From Blastocladiella emersonii ATCC 22665 (lineage: Eukaryota > Blastocladiomycota > Blastocladiomycetes > Blastocladiales > Blastocladiaceae): a stretch of DNA of 64,000 nt. The notes beneath the pieces were generated by a model. The model ran no database searches. It had not been told where the DNA came from and was given only the letters and a program-made list of their open reading frames with translations. This document shows, piece after piece, positions 34,681 to 46,778 of the stretch (position 1 is the first letter of the stretch; every line of letters begins with the position of its first letter). The DNA is taken from positions 310,001 to 374,000 of the forward strand of contig JANHCV010000001.1 in the NCBI GenBank assembly GCA_025594325.1, in the 5' to 3' direction. The translations under genes were made by a program, and so were the position numbers.

Positions 34681-36703
34681 GATGGGTCAGCGGCCGCACG
34701 AGGCGCAGGCAGAGCTTGAGACGCATGCGCTGGCGACTCAGCTCGAGACGCGCCGAGATATAATCTGGGCCCTCGGCGGGATGATCTTCGTGTCAGGTTC
34801 GATGTCGCGCGCGCCTCGACGTAGCTCACTCATGCAGTGAAGGCGGCGGTCAACGGAAGAAAAGTCGCCGCGGAGCGGCGGCCGCGTCGGTCGCGGCGAG
34901 CAACCAAACGCGTCCAGCTTCGTGGTCCTATGGATCAGCGTGCACGCGCGCGTGGGCTGCAATAGAGATCGGCGAGATCCATAGTCGCTGACGGGTCAAA
35001 TCACTCATGACCATGGTCATGACCATGGCCATGGTGACGCTCCTCGCTCCTCTGATCACATCGCAGAGGTTCAACACGCGGAAGCGGAAAATATCATCGA
35101 GGTGCCAGTTGAGTTGAGGTTGAGTTGAGGTTGAGGTTGAGGTTGAGTTGAGGTTGAGTTGGGTGGGGCGGGGTGAGAGATGGGTGGGGGATGGGTGGGG
35201 GAGGGGCGGGGTTGAAAGCCCAGCACGGAGGGGAGCAGTTCCTAACGCTACCGGCCGCCAATTATTATTACACCGAGTTGAGGCCAACGCCGGGAGTCGG
35301 GGAGTCGGGGAGTCGGAATCAATGGGGCACTTGTTAAGTTTTAATTGCGTATGCTATTGGGCAAGTGTCGCCGTCGGTCTGGGCTTCGGGGCAGGGAAAG
35401 TGGAGAGCGCGCACCAGGGTTCGAACCCCATCATCAACCCGCTCGTTGGCCACCAGTACGCTGTCAGGGGGTACCCAGTCGGCGGTGTCATCCAACCACT
35501 TTTTGCTCTTCTTTCTTGAACAACGGAGTGAGACCTTGCTCACCCTTTTCAGCAGTAGACGTCCGTAAATGGATGCTGAGGTAGACCTCGAAATTTTGCT
35601 GTTTAATGCATTGGCATTGATTCTTATTTCCAGCTTACCAAGTTAAGCCAAGCACACGCAATATTTTTTGTGCCAGGTCAATTAATAGAGGTCAATTAAT
35701 ACAGTATTCAACTTCAAGGCAATATACAGATGCCAAAGTACTGTTTTGCGCGTTTCTCAAACTATGGCGACGTGTTGGCGGTGTCCTAACTGAGCGCGTT
35801 GGCGCATCAGGAAACTGAGAGGAGTTTAGCTTGCGCTGGATTGGTACGGCGAGATGTGGGGGACCGTGACGGTCGGCTGACCACTCACTAGCCGGAAATC
35901 GTTCTGAGATGTCCTGGTAAGCGAGAGTTTATAACGATAACAGAGGATGGAGAGGAAGAGCAACAGAACAGGGCAGAAGGAAGCGAGGATGATCCACACA
36001 CCTGAGATGTCCTGGTAAGCGAGAGTAAGGAGCATCTCCTGGTGTGGGAGCGAGAGCTGTTTGGCCAGCGACCAGTCGGGGGAGCGGGATCGTCGGTCGA
36101 AGCGAGCTGGACCGCGTGGGTCAGAACTGGGGCTGAAACCGATCACGCGACCGAAACCATTTGTACGCGGTCGGCGAAGCGCCGCGTACCAGGATCACGT
36201 CAGCTGAGTTCGCGTTTAGCCAACATTAGGGACTTTTGCTAGCTGACTCAAGCTGGGTCTAGCTCACTCGTCGTTAGCCAGCGATACCTGAAGACTAGAC
36301 AGCAATATCCAGCGCTAGCCAAGGTTACTGAGCTGGCAATCAGCAGTCGCTGGACTACTGATAGCTGATGGCGAGCTAGCTACTCGCCAAACTTTCGCCG
36401 ACATGATCTGTCTGAGTAGAAGGCGGGCCTTTACGCCAGCGGCTGGTCTGATTGCTGGTCTGATCGCCAGCTAACCGCAGCTTGGCGTAGCCAAAGTCGG
36501 CTGGCCCTTGCCTCAACCAAGCTGAAACTGCTGGCGATCAGCTTGTTTGTTGCTCGAACAAGCTCTTTCAAGCAGTCGAGGTAGTAGACGTGAGACAAAG
36601 ATAGGAGGAAGGAGGAAGGAGGAAGGAGGAAGGAGGAAGGAGGAAGTGGCGTGAGTGGCCCATGTGTTAGGTAGGACCACTGCGATCAGGCGCTGGCGTT
36701 AGC
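34681..36703. other. Inner end of the left arm, no gene seen
   Basis: Contains GTTGAG-type short repeats (35110-35160), an AT-rich patch (35600-35740), a 25-bp direct repeat (35904-35928 and 36002-36026), and from about 36230 to 36560 a dense cluster of GCTAGC, GCTGGC and TAGCCAGC words. Mirrored at 53790-55812. Confidence 0.5.
36604..36645 (+). repeat. GGAGGAA microsatellite, six copies (left arm)
   Basis: Six perfect 7-bp copies, 47 bp from the inner end of the arm. The right arm has the same number at 53848-53889. Confidence 0.95.
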
Positions 36704-36707
36704 CAGC
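36692..36707. other. 16-bp perfect palindromic hairpin at the left arm's inner edge
   Basis: GCTGGC, a GTTA loop, then GCCAGC. The match to the right arm stops inside this hairpin (perfect to 36696, last matched base 36703). Confidence 0.8.
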
Positions 36708-39700
36708 ACGCGGATGCAGCCACGCCTCAATGCTCTCCAAGCGGGTCCGTGGGGTCACGGATCTGCTTGGCCTTGTCCGTATTCGCAGTCAGCTCGGGAA
36801 CCAGGGCCTCGCGCTCGACCGCCAAATTCTCCTGGCTGGGCCTCTTGATTTGGCGAGACGCGTCAGTACACGGCGGCGGGACGCGTGGCACGGCGGGAGG
36901 CGAGTACTTCGCGCGCGTGACGGGTTGGCCTCATCAGCGACCTGATGGCCAACAGTGGCTGATGGGTGGCCTGATGGGTGAGTGTCGCGCGGCCTTGATG
37001 TTTTGCCGCTTTATTTTGTGCCTTTAATATGAATCGCGAGGAATCGGGGCGCCGCGAATAAGCTTGGCACAAAATGAGAAACAAAGTTTGGGAAACCTAA
37101 CGCTTGGCGGACGCAGTGTGGCCTGACAGTCATGTTCGGTTGGTGGGTCGCAAGTCGGAGTTGCTTATCCTGACTCACTATTGCAGCAAGAGATTTCACA
37201 TAAACGTGAGCTGGAATGAGGCTTGACCATCACGAAATTCGTTTCAGGCTTGCAGGCGCCCACCCCGTTTTGCAGGCAGCTCCCCACAGCTTTGCAGGCA
37301 CCTCCGCCGCTTTGAAGGCCGCCGCGCTCCTTTGAGAGCTTCCCCGCCGCTTCGCAGCCAAGGACCGCCGGCTGCAGGCCACCTCCCCACCACCCTGCCC
37401 CTCAAACCCCTGCTCCCCGATCCCTCCGCATCACACGCAGCGCTCTAACGCGAATATATCGTCATGTAACCACTGCAACAACTCGAAGCTTTGACTGAGC
37501 GCGCTCCCAAGAGGCTCCGACCCGTCACGCCTCGCCTCATCGTGTCGCACTGAGCAGGACGGCGACGGCGGCGGCGTCGAGCCAGGCGCGCGAGACAGCC
37601 AACACTGGTCTCGCCCTGCGTCCCGCCTGCGCGCGAGCAGTCCTTCGCGACCCGCTCAGCCGGGCAGCCCCGCGCGCAGCCCCACGCGAGACCGACGCCC
37701 TGGCCAACGCAGGCGCGGCGTGCGGCGTGCGGCACGGCCTTGAGCACGCTGTTCGCGGCGGCACCGCATGCAACGTTGCCGTGGCCCTGGCGGGCGCCGC
37801 CAACCTCGCCCCGAACAGCGTCCGATCGCTCACGATCGACGCTCGCGGCCCCGGGCTCCCCGCGCTCAGCGTGCGAGCCCGACGGCTTGCCCGATCAAGG
37901 AGCGGCGCATCACGGGCCGAGACGGCGCGCAGTTGGGGCACGGCGGTTCGCGACCCGAGCTCGCTCGCCGTGGCGACGGTGAGCAGCTGAGAGGAGCGTC
38001 GGGTGCACGGCCGGAACGTGACTGAGCGGAGGCGGCGTGTAGCGCAGGACGAGATCAGCTCGAGGGGACCGCCACAGAGAGGAGCGGCCGGTCTCGCAGC
38101 AGCAGCAGCGAGGGCGCGCACTCGCGCCGACGCCAAGTCCCGAAAAGCACAGGGAGCGGGCGTGCTTGAAGTGACAGGCGCGTCACGTTTTGTGGCCTCC
38201 GCCCTTAGGCGATCACCGCGGGCCGGCGGCGGGCAAGCCACCCGGCCGCCAAACAAAGGGCGAGCGCCGCCGCCCGCCACCGCTCTCTCCCCCGCCCGCC
38301 GCACCCTCCTCACCACAACCACACGCACCAACGACATGCTTGGCAACACCGACGCCGTCGCGCGGCCCACACTGCACCGGCGCGCGCCGTGAACCTCAGC
38401 CTGCCTCTGGTCCGCCGCCGCCGCCGCCTCGCTCGCCCCTCGCTCGCCCCTTGCCCACCTCTCTCCACCATCATGTTTGCAACCTCCCAGCCACCGCAGT
38501 ACCCTTGCTCCCTACGCCAAACCGTCGCTCCCCGAATCCTCACGGCCGCCGCCGCTCCCCTTCGCCGCGACACTCTCGCTCCGCGCTACCCGTTCCACTC
38601 GTCACGGCTCGATCTCCCTCGACTACGCTGTCTGCGCACCTACTTGGTGCTCCGCTGACGCTGGTTGATGCCGCCCTCGCCGTCGCCAACTCGCTCGTCG
38701 CCCCGTCCCGACGAGCGCCGATCCTGACCCGTCTCGTCTCGTCTCGTCTCGTCTCGCTGTGTAGTGCCCGCACGAACCTCGCTCACCAAGCCCGGCCACC
38801 GTCATCGCGCCCACCCGCTGGCCTCCTTCGAATCGACTAGTCGGGCTCGCACGCGGCCGCCGTCCGGTCCTCCTCGCCGCCGCCGCCGCCCGCCGCCGAG
38901 TCCCGGCCCGACCACCGTGTCCCGGTCGATCTCTCTCGCGGCAACGGTCTGCACACCTCTCACCAGGTCTCCCACGCGGCTTGTCTCTGACTCGTCGCGC
39001 CCCGCCTGCACCGTGTAGTCGGCTTCCGCGTGAACTCGCTCGCGCGCGCAAGGTCAACCGCGACAAGACACACGTTTTCTAGCAGGCCACGGCCATGGTC
39101 ACGGTACGCCCCCCGCGGCTTTTGCTCATCCACGACAGTCACTCACTTGCATCTTTCTCGTAGCGCTGATGATGCTGTACCCAAGCGTGCATCTCCCAAG
39201 CGCTGCAGCTGTACAGTTGGGAATCGACCGCATCGCCACCGTGGCCAAGCCCAAGTACCTCAAGCTCATCCCCAAGGGTCCCCAAGGTCACGGCCGCGTG
39301 CACGCGTCGGCTCGCAGGTCGATGGCGGCCGAGTGCGGTGTGCTTCAGATCCCTCGAATCGGCCGCGACATGATGCGGCCGTCGCCCTCCTCCCATCTCC
39401 CGCCCTCAATGTGCCTGATGATCAATACATTTTGTTCCTCCCTATATCTTTCTCGTGGGCCCTGAGCGAAGCTGGAGCGTGAGCTGGCGAACCTATATTG
39501 AATTTTTCCTGGGCGTTTTGAAGGCGATAACAGCGTTTATAGCCTTTAAAAGCGTGCGCAGCCTTCAAAGGCGGGGGAGTGCTTTTGAAGGCGGGGGAGT
39601 GCTTTTGAAAGCTGGTGGGTGCCTTCAACGGCCGGACATGGCTTTTGAAAGCACCGCTTGCCTGCGGTGCCTTAATCGCCTTCAAAACGACCAAAAAAAA

Positions 39701-42561
39701 TCGTGATGACAGCTGCCTGGATCAAGACGTTGATCCATTTTCAAAAATGTGGACCCACTCCTCGATCCACGCGCCCTGGATCAACTTGTTGGAAAAGTAC
39801 TTCTACGCGTTGATCAACGGCCAAATCCAACTCGTGCGCAAGCGAAACCAGGAGCTGATCAACAATGACCATGGTTGTGAAGGAACTCATGCGAAAATGC
39901 ATCGAAATGGTCGCAACGACCCAGAAAAGCATTTGTGGGAGCCGAACGCAACTCGACGTGTTCGTGCTGCTGCAGGATGAGCTTGAGCCCGTCACCAAAC
40001 GTTGTGTTTGCAGAAGGATCGCGGTGGTCCACAAAGTTAAGCGAGTTGGCGAGCTGCGGCATCATGAGCAGCGTGAGGCTCGAAGCGTCTCGTAAGCGTT
40101 GATGAAGTACTCGGTGTATCAGCCCTGGTGCACCGACGATAGCTGGTTCCCATTTGGTGTGGCACGGAGGAAGGCCGAGACGGCTGAGAGCGACATGATG
40201 TGGAACTCGCACGTGGCGAGCAGAGTGGTACGGAGAACAGACTCTGCGCGGCGTAAAGGCCCAGCACAACGACGTGCGGTACTGACACGAAGAGGTGAAA
40301 TTGCTTGACGACCGCGCTTTTGAGTTGCGTGCCGTCCAACTCCAGGTCGGCGAGTCAGGTGCGCGTTTCCTCTCGACCAAGCGCAACGGAGGGCAACGAC
40401 GCGCTCAACACGTCACTTTCAACTCATAAAGTTTAAAGATGCAAGGGTTCTCACGACCGCCGTGACGACATCTTCCCGGGGAGATGGCTGCGCTGGAACT
40501 TGGCTTGCCCGCCGACCAGGTCCGTATCGACCAAGTTTCAATGCTCACGTCACTACCACGCGCTTGCGGCAAGTAATTCATAGATTATTCATAGGGTGCA
40601 ACGTCGAGGTGCCGTCGCCGGGAGGGGAGAGCGTGCCGCTGCAGCGAAGCGCGGGGCGAAACGCGTCGAAGCCAACGTCACGTGAGCGCGTCGATCGTTC
40701 CGGGGCTTCGCTCGCGGCGGCTCGCGCCAGCACCCCTGCTCGCGCTCCCTCGCCCCACCACCAGCGACCATGCGACCATGCTATCGACCAACTCGACATT
40801 TGCGACCTAGCGCAACCGCCTGCACTATCACCCCTCGGCCTCCATGTAACTCATGTCTACGCGCATCCGCCCGACGCCACCACGGGCCCGCGCCGCTCGG
40901 TGACTTCCACGGTACGCGACTCTCGCCTTCTCCGCACCTTGTACTCCCCCGCGATGTGCATCCGCAGTCACGCCTCAACTCCGCCGACACGCCCTGCACG
41001 CGTTGACAGGACTCGCGCCCGCCGCTCTTGAGGGTCACGCCGCATTCCCACGCCTTCCGCGCCGGCTGTCCGTTCGCTCACTGACGTACCCCACCCCACG
41101 ACCGCTTTGACCTGCTTTCTAGCCTTTGAAAAGCACCTCAAGCTGTAGCGGCGCTCGTGGGGGTCCGCGGCAACGTGTTTGCGTCGATACTGACCAAGGT
41201 CGCGACATGGTACGCGGTGTGCGACTCGGCCCACACAAGCCGAGACTAACATGTTTGCGGACGCCATGACTAGCGCGCCGAGTACGCCAAGTCGCTGTGG
41301 CAAGGGTCGCGCCGTCGCCCTTCGCGTCAACTCGCTCACGACGCGCTCAAGTCCACGCGGTACGGTTCTTCTCCTTTGCGTTCTCGGCGCGACTCGCGCT
41401 GCGTGCGGGCACCGCCGAGCTTCGAGCTCCCAAGCAGTCTCGCACGTGTCGCCGGCCCGGGTCTCGGCGACGTGGCTCGCGCGCTAGCGTCAATCGGACT
41501 CTTCGCCTGACTCATCGCTCACTTGTCTCCGCCCCGTCGCCCATAGCCTCGGTTTACCGCAACAAGCTGCTGCTGCCCTCGCCCATCAACTGGTCGGTGT
41601 TGCCCTCAAGCACGCAGTCGGCCCGTGTACTCGTTCATTGTCAAGGTACGCGACTCGGCCTCACCCATCAAGGTCTCCGACTTACGCAGACGGTTCCCTC
41701 CTGTCTAGTACATCGAGAGCAACGTCACGATCCAGTCGTCGATGCCGATGTCGCCGACTGAGCCAGCTGCGGGTGCGAGGACGGGTCCAAGGTGCACTCG
41801 AGGCGTCACGGTACTTGTTCTTGCCTCGCTGCTGACCGACCTTGCGCTCACAATGATCTCTTCTCGCGTTGTAGGCCATATGCGGCAAGATCCCTCTTGA
41901 TCGTCATCAAGCTGGCCGCGAGGATCACCGCCACCGGTTTTCCTCCCTCATCGTCCCTCATCGTCCCTCATCCTCCCTCATATTCTTACCCTGTGTCGCT
42001 CTCGATTCGCGGATATATCGCGTGGTTTGAGACCTGGAATCATCAATGGGCCGCGACCTGGATCCGGATATATTGAGCCGTGAGCGACGCCTTGATCCCT
42101 GGCGTGATCCACGCCGAGACAAAATGAATCCACTGCTCGATCAAGCTGGAGATCCACATTGACCAACAGCTTGATCCACATGAGAGGTCCGTGCAGTTTG
42201 CGGATGGATCGAGCTCGCCCAAGCTGGATCCACGCTTGATCCAGAAGAGTAATATCGCAATCCACATCCCCCCGAGGTCCATCCAGTCCACGGCTGGATC
42301 CAGGGTGGATCCCCTTCAAATGGCTGGGGCACAGTTCGGTGATGTCAGGCGTGGATCACGCCACCCGCCGACGCCGCCTCCCAAGCCTCTGCTGCGGCCC
42401 AACGCGCGGCGCAGTCTTGCGCTCGGTTCCTGTTCGAGGATGAATGAAGCGTTTCCTGTTTGATATTGTCGTTTGCAGAGGACGTGCAACTTTGAACCTG
42501 AGCTCCAAACCCCAGCTGAAACCCCAGCTCGATCGGGCCGGGGTCCGGGAGTTCGGTCAAG
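36708..42561. other. Spacer segment, no gene recognised
   Basis: Open frames here are GC-driven and show no recognisable domain. Degenerate ~20-26 bp repeats built on TTTGCAGGC and CCTCCCC words occur at 37250-37390, and on TTTGAAGGCGGGGGAGTGC words at 39550-39690. GTCTC repeats lie at about 38733-38757, TCGTCCCTCA repeats at about 41946-41980, and GGATCCA/TTGATCCA words cluster at 39720-39790 and 42050-42315. Splice-like pairs near 41640-41880 hint at an old multi-exon gene. Confidence 0.4.
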
Positions 42562-42795
42562 CTATGGGCGGCCCCTGTGGCCAAGCTGGCAGCCGTTTCA
42601 GGTCTTTCGACTTTTCGCGTTTTCCGCTCCTTTGCTTCACGCTTTTCGCGCTTTTCGCTCCTTTCGCTTTTCGCGTTCGCTCGCTTCGATTTTTCTTTCG
42701 CTCGCTTCCCCTCACCCCGGCCGCTGCTAGCCACGATAAAGCGCCTCGCAACGCACCACGTGACGCCCTCGCGCTCACGTACGCCGTCGCCGCCA
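42562..42795 (+). repeat. Dispersed repeat, copy A (inverted relative to copy B)
   Basis: Shares strong similarity with the reverse complement of 43970-44166: GGGCGGCCCCTGTGGCCAAG at one end, TTTCGC/TTTCGCTCC-rich middle, and ATAAAGCGCCTCGCAACGCA then CTCACGxACGCCGTCG at the other. Copy A has an extra ~30 bp of the TTTCGC stretch. Weaker similarity continues to about 42870. No coding capacity. Confidence 0.8.
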
Positions 42796-43969
42796 TTGGG
42801 CGCGCTGCTCGCCGCGAACCGCTCGCCGTTACCGCCGCCGCGATCACAACAGAAATCGTCGCGCGCGACGCGTCTATGCAACCCGCACTACCCGCAACGC
42901 AATACAGCTCGCTCGGGGGTCACTACGCCGTGAGCTGCTTCATGATCGCGACTTCCATGAGCAACCGCGCTGTACGATGCCTTGACCGTCAGAATTCGGA
43001 GCGGGCACGGGTGACCTGGATGCGCTGCTGTGGCAGCAAGGGCTGCAAAGTGTGAGGCGTGAACCGGTGTGAGTTTGAGTACGAGTTGCAGGGATCAGCT
43101 CGGCCATCAGCAGGCGCGGGTCGCGCGGCCATGAGCTTGTGGCCAAGCTTGGTTGAGAGCGGCGCGGGCGTCGCTCGTTTCTCAATGCAACCCGATTACC
43201 AACCGTGAGGGCGGAGAGTACATGGCTCTGATCAGGAATACTACTTGGTCAAGGACGTCCACGATTCGTGCTCCAAGTGTGCGCGTCCGTCGTGTTTTCG
43301 TCCGCTTCCCGCTGACGCTGCGGTTGGAACTTTAACCAGCATCATACGCTCTCATGCTTGTCTTGTCTATTCGCGTTGAATGTCGCTGACACGGCGATCC
43401 GAGCCTCAGATGTCCAAGTGAGATGTCAACGAGCTCAGCAGAAGTCATCCCCCGCGCCAAGTTAATGGAAACGCGCTCTATTCGTTTGAAGCCAAGGTAC
43501 ATGAGCTAGATTCGGGACAGTTGCGCGCGATCCTCGCTTCATCAAAAGAGTCTGTACCACAAACGCGCCGCCTCACCTTGATGCGCCAGGATCCTCAAGT
43601 AGCTCAGCTGATCAATCCTGGCAAGTTCGGCCAACCAAGCGGGTTGGGACCGAGCTGGATGGGGTGGTGAACAGAGAGTGCGGTCAAGTCGCCCACACCA
43701 ACGCGAAATCGTGGCGAAGCAACATGCGTGCTTGACTGCGAAGAACCGTTGACCTAAAGTGTGCGTCAGAACAGGCCCTGGCGCTTGGCGGGGACAACGC
43801 CATCAATGACGCGGGCCTCACTCATGTCGCGCATCGCTCATGGCTTCGGGCGGCAAGTGTGCTGCGTTGCGGGAAGTGCAGGTTTCAAGGGTGCGTCACG
43901 CGCGACAAATTTTCGAGCGCGGTCGCGACGACGCTGGCGGCGACCGGATCGCGGCGGCCAGCGTGCGCG
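42796..43969. other. Spacer between dispersed repeats A and B, nothing recognised
   Basis: No intact gene, RNA gene or named repeat seen. Confidence 0.4.
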
Positions 43970-44166
43970 ACGGCGTGCGTGAGCGCGAGGTGGTCACGTG
44001 GTGCGTTGCGAGGCGCTTTATCGCGGCCAGCAGCAGCGGGGGTGCGGGGAAGCGAGCGAACGCGAAAGGTGAAAGGAGCGAAAAGCGCGAAAAGCGTGAA
44101 GCGAAGGAGCGAAAGATCGAAAGACCTGAAACGGCTGCCAGCTTGGCCACAGGGGCCGCCCATAGT
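43970..44166 (-). repeat. Dispersed repeat, copy B
   Basis: Reverse-oriented partner of 42562-42795, 1.2 kb away. No terminal inverted repeat or target duplication is obvious, so the class is unknown. A CCCTT tandem run follows at about 44240-44266. Confidence 0.8.
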
Positions 44167-44606
44167 CAAGCCATCTTATCTCCCATCGCGCCTCGCGCGC
44201 TGCACGCGGCTCCGCGACGCGCGACCACCTCAACCGACTTCCCTTCCCTTCCCTTCCCTTCCCTTCACCCAAAACTTTTCGCACGACTCGTCGCTGTTGA
44301 AAAATAAATCTCTCCAAAACTTGTTGCAACATGAAGGGCAGTGAATGAACGTGCGAAACCGTCGAAATGCGCGCCATCGTTACGCGATCAACGACCTTGA
44401 ACGTGAAGCTCGTTAGCCGTCAGCAGCAAGCTCGCGTTGCGCACGACGGAGCCTCGTACAAAGTCACTTTTCGGTGAGCTTCCCGCGCTGGAACCGGTGT
44501 ACAAAGCCAGCCGCGTTCCGCTTCCTGCCCTTTTCCAGTTCAATCGTTCGCGCGCCCGCACCACTATCCGAAGCAGGAGCAGGAGGAGCAGCAGCAGCAG
44601 CGATTC

Positions 44607-45594
44607 ATGATGTCCGATGACCAACGTGAACTTGAAGAGATCAAGGACAAAACCTCGCCGGCCATCACAGCTCGCATCACGACCATCGCGCGCACGTTCA
44701 GGACCGCAACAACCCACTCTTCAGGCTGCAAGACGTACATTCGCAAGAAGTATGTGTTCACGGAACTCCGGATACTGTTCAACTATCTGTTCGTCGCGCG
44801 AGCGGCCGAACTGAGTGGCTACGCCTTCGAAAATGGCGCCAAGTGGTCGTGTCGTGGAGCCGCCAACCTTCAAGAACGTGAACGTCCTGTCACTTGCGGT
44901 CCGCTGACACCGATATACCTTTGGCGGCGCTGGTCCAGAAAGTAAGCCAGCTTCACGCTATGTTATTAACGTGCAACATGACGTTGAGGTGGAACGGTCT
45001 CACGTTCCGCCAGGTCGCGGTCAAGGACGCGGTCGAGAAGTCAATCCGCGCGTGGGCTGTGGCGGGCGGGCTGGCGGTCGTCGCGGCCACGCAGGACGCC
45101 CCGGTCGTCAATAAAGACATGGTAGTGGATGGGCCTGCATTGTCAGCGCCACGGAGGAGGCACTACTCACTGCTGCTCGTCCTCAACCGGAGCCTCGCCG
45201 ACGCGCATGACGCGGCCGTGCACGGGCTGCTCAAGTCCTGTAACGACCCACTGACCGTCGCCCTGGCCCTCAACGGGCTCGCCGCGGCATCTCTGCAGCC
45301 GCAGCTGACACGGCTCTTGCGCGGGTGACGTCGCTGTTGGATGCGCTCCCCGACTGGACCAAAGCGCAGGCCATAGATACGGACCCAAACGAGGGCGCAG
45401 ACCTCGACGCCGACGTCAAGTCCTTGCTCCTGCACGCCGCGCAGGTCCTGCTGCACATCCTGCAACACGCGCGCAACCTGATCCCGGCGGCGCCGCCGCG
45501 CGTCCGCGTCAAGCTGCTGCGTCTCGCCACCGCGACGCTTGAAAGGGTATGCAACAGTAATTCAAGACCTTCAATGCCGCCAAGAAGCGTGTAG
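44607..45594 (+). pseudogene. Unrecognised coding relic
   Basis: Plus-strand blocks look like helical protein: LEEIKDKTSPAITARITTIA and LFNYLFVARAAELSGYA (44630-44830), then VKDAVEKSIRAWAVAGG, LLLVLNRSLADAHDAAVHGL and VALALNGLAAASLQPQLTRLL (45020-45320), continuing in another frame as VTSLLDALPDWTKAQ and SLLLHAAQVLLHILQHARNL (45325-45490). The frame change at about 45320 has no obvious intron. I cannot name a family. Confidence 0.35.
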
Positions 45595-46070
45595 AAGTCA
45601 GCGGGAAACAACTGCGTGGAGCGTATCACGCCAAGTGCTCCGTTTATGCCGACGCCGAATCGCGCATGACCGAGAATCGCACCGCGTCCCGCGGTATGAC
45701 TGACGAGTTCACACGGCAGCGCCTCCTCACCAAACGAACTCATCCCCGCTCAAGTGACGACGCTGGTCATAAATACGAGGCACGAAGGTGGGGTGTTGAT
45801 TGACCTGACGACTACCAAATGTACTTGATGATTTTTCACTCACATCGTCCCCATGAGGAGGAGCACCGAGGAAAGCACGACGCGGTCGCCAGGGTCGCGT
45901 TGCGCCGCATTCAAATCACTGGGTGCTCATTGGTCCCGCCGCGCCGGCCCGTTTCAAATCTGACTCCGCGTCTCAGCTGGGGTTTTCCGCCGAGCCAGCT
46001 CTGGTTGCTTTTTCTCTGCAAACGACAATAGACTGGTTGATTTCCCCTGCAATAAATACCATCCCGTCGC
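45595..46070. other. 5' flank of the retrotransposon, nothing recognised
   Basis: No gene seen. The last bases before the LTR (CCCGTCGC) do not match the bases after the 3' LTR, so there is no target-site duplication. Confidence 0.5.
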
Positions 46071-46447
46071 AGTTCAAGTACACGTGACCGCGTTGCGCCA
46101 CAGTCACCGGACGCGTGCGACCCCGCCCGCGTCACGCGCGTCACGCGCACCGCGCCGATCTCCTTTGTCATCGCCGCGGACCGCCGCACCTCACCCAGCG
46201 ACGCGTCGGCCCGCTCACATCGGGCGACGCGCCCCCGCATCCCCTCTCTCTCTTGTTCCTTTGACCAGTTGCTAGTATTAGCCACCACATACAGCCTGTT
46301 GTCCTCTCGTGAAGCTCCTCACCGTCTCCTCTTGTGAACCTCTTCATCGTCCCCTCTTGTGAACCTCTTCACCGCCTCGATCTTCATCTCCGCCAAGATC
46401 GCACGTCCATCGTGCCGAGCTTCCTCCCAGTCGAGTACGCTTCAACT
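46071..46447 (+). repeat. 5' LTR
   Basis: Matches 53413-53789. Begins AGTTCAAG and ends CTTCAACT, an 8-bp imperfect inverted terminus (one mismatch) instead of the usual TG...CA. Three transitions separate the LTRs, all near the 3' end (46379, 46392 and 46431 region). Confidence 0.92.
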
Positions 46448-46460
46448 GGTTATGAGCCCT
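46448..46460 (+). promoter_or_regulatory. Primer-binding site for a half-tRNA (initiator Met)
   Basis: GGTTATGAGCCCT lies directly after the LTR. Its complement AGGGCTCATAACC is the anticodon arm of eukaryotic initiator tRNA-Met, not its 3' end. Drosophila copia and yeast Ty5 prime from this internal half-tRNA site. Confidence 0.85.
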
Positions 46461-46778
46461 GGAAAGCAGCGGCTCGATGTACGTACGATCTCGCTTCGCC
46501 CGCGCTGCGACCTCTCGATCCTCGCCGCCGCACTGCGCCCTCGTGCCTGCCGTCGCTCCCGTGGCACGCAGAATCGAGGCGCACGCGCACCCTTCGCTGT
46601 CGCTGCGTCAGCGCGTTGGGTGGACGCGTTCCTGCCCGCTCGCGCGCTCGCCGCGCCGTGGGAACGCGTACGCGGCCGACCTTTGTCCACCTCTTGCTGC
46701 AAGTGTCGACAGACCCCCTGTCTGTCACCCAGCTCGCGCTCGCCACACCCTCATCCTACCTGTGTGATTCTCCCAGCC

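Larger units (their letters stand above)
26493..36703 (+). repeat. Left arm of a giant inverted duplication (at least 10.2 kb)
   Basis: Each base pairs with position 90493 minus its coordinate in the right arm. Matching is collinear over the whole arm with no net insertion or deletion, including an 8-bp minisatellite, a 7-bp GGAGGAA array and a 9-base T run. Differences noticed: 32213 versus 58280, and 36697 versus 53796 at the edge. Perfect identity runs to 36696, then one mismatch, then six more matching bases. The left limit is set only by the window end at 64000; the true arm may be longer. It contains the 5' part of the unknown gene, a helicase relic and a polymerase alpha relic. Confidence 0.97.

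Noticed and set aside
35410-35435. tRNA-like B-box (GGGTTCGAACCCC), mirrored at 55064-55076
   Set aside because: The flanking bases do not form a five-pair T stem with a seven-base loop, and no A box lies at a suitable distance, so no tRNA or tRNA-derived SINE can be supported.
37537-38370. Minus-strand 277-codon open frame in the spacer
   Set aside because: Translation is arginine/alanine low-complexity with no domain; expected in GC-rich sequence.
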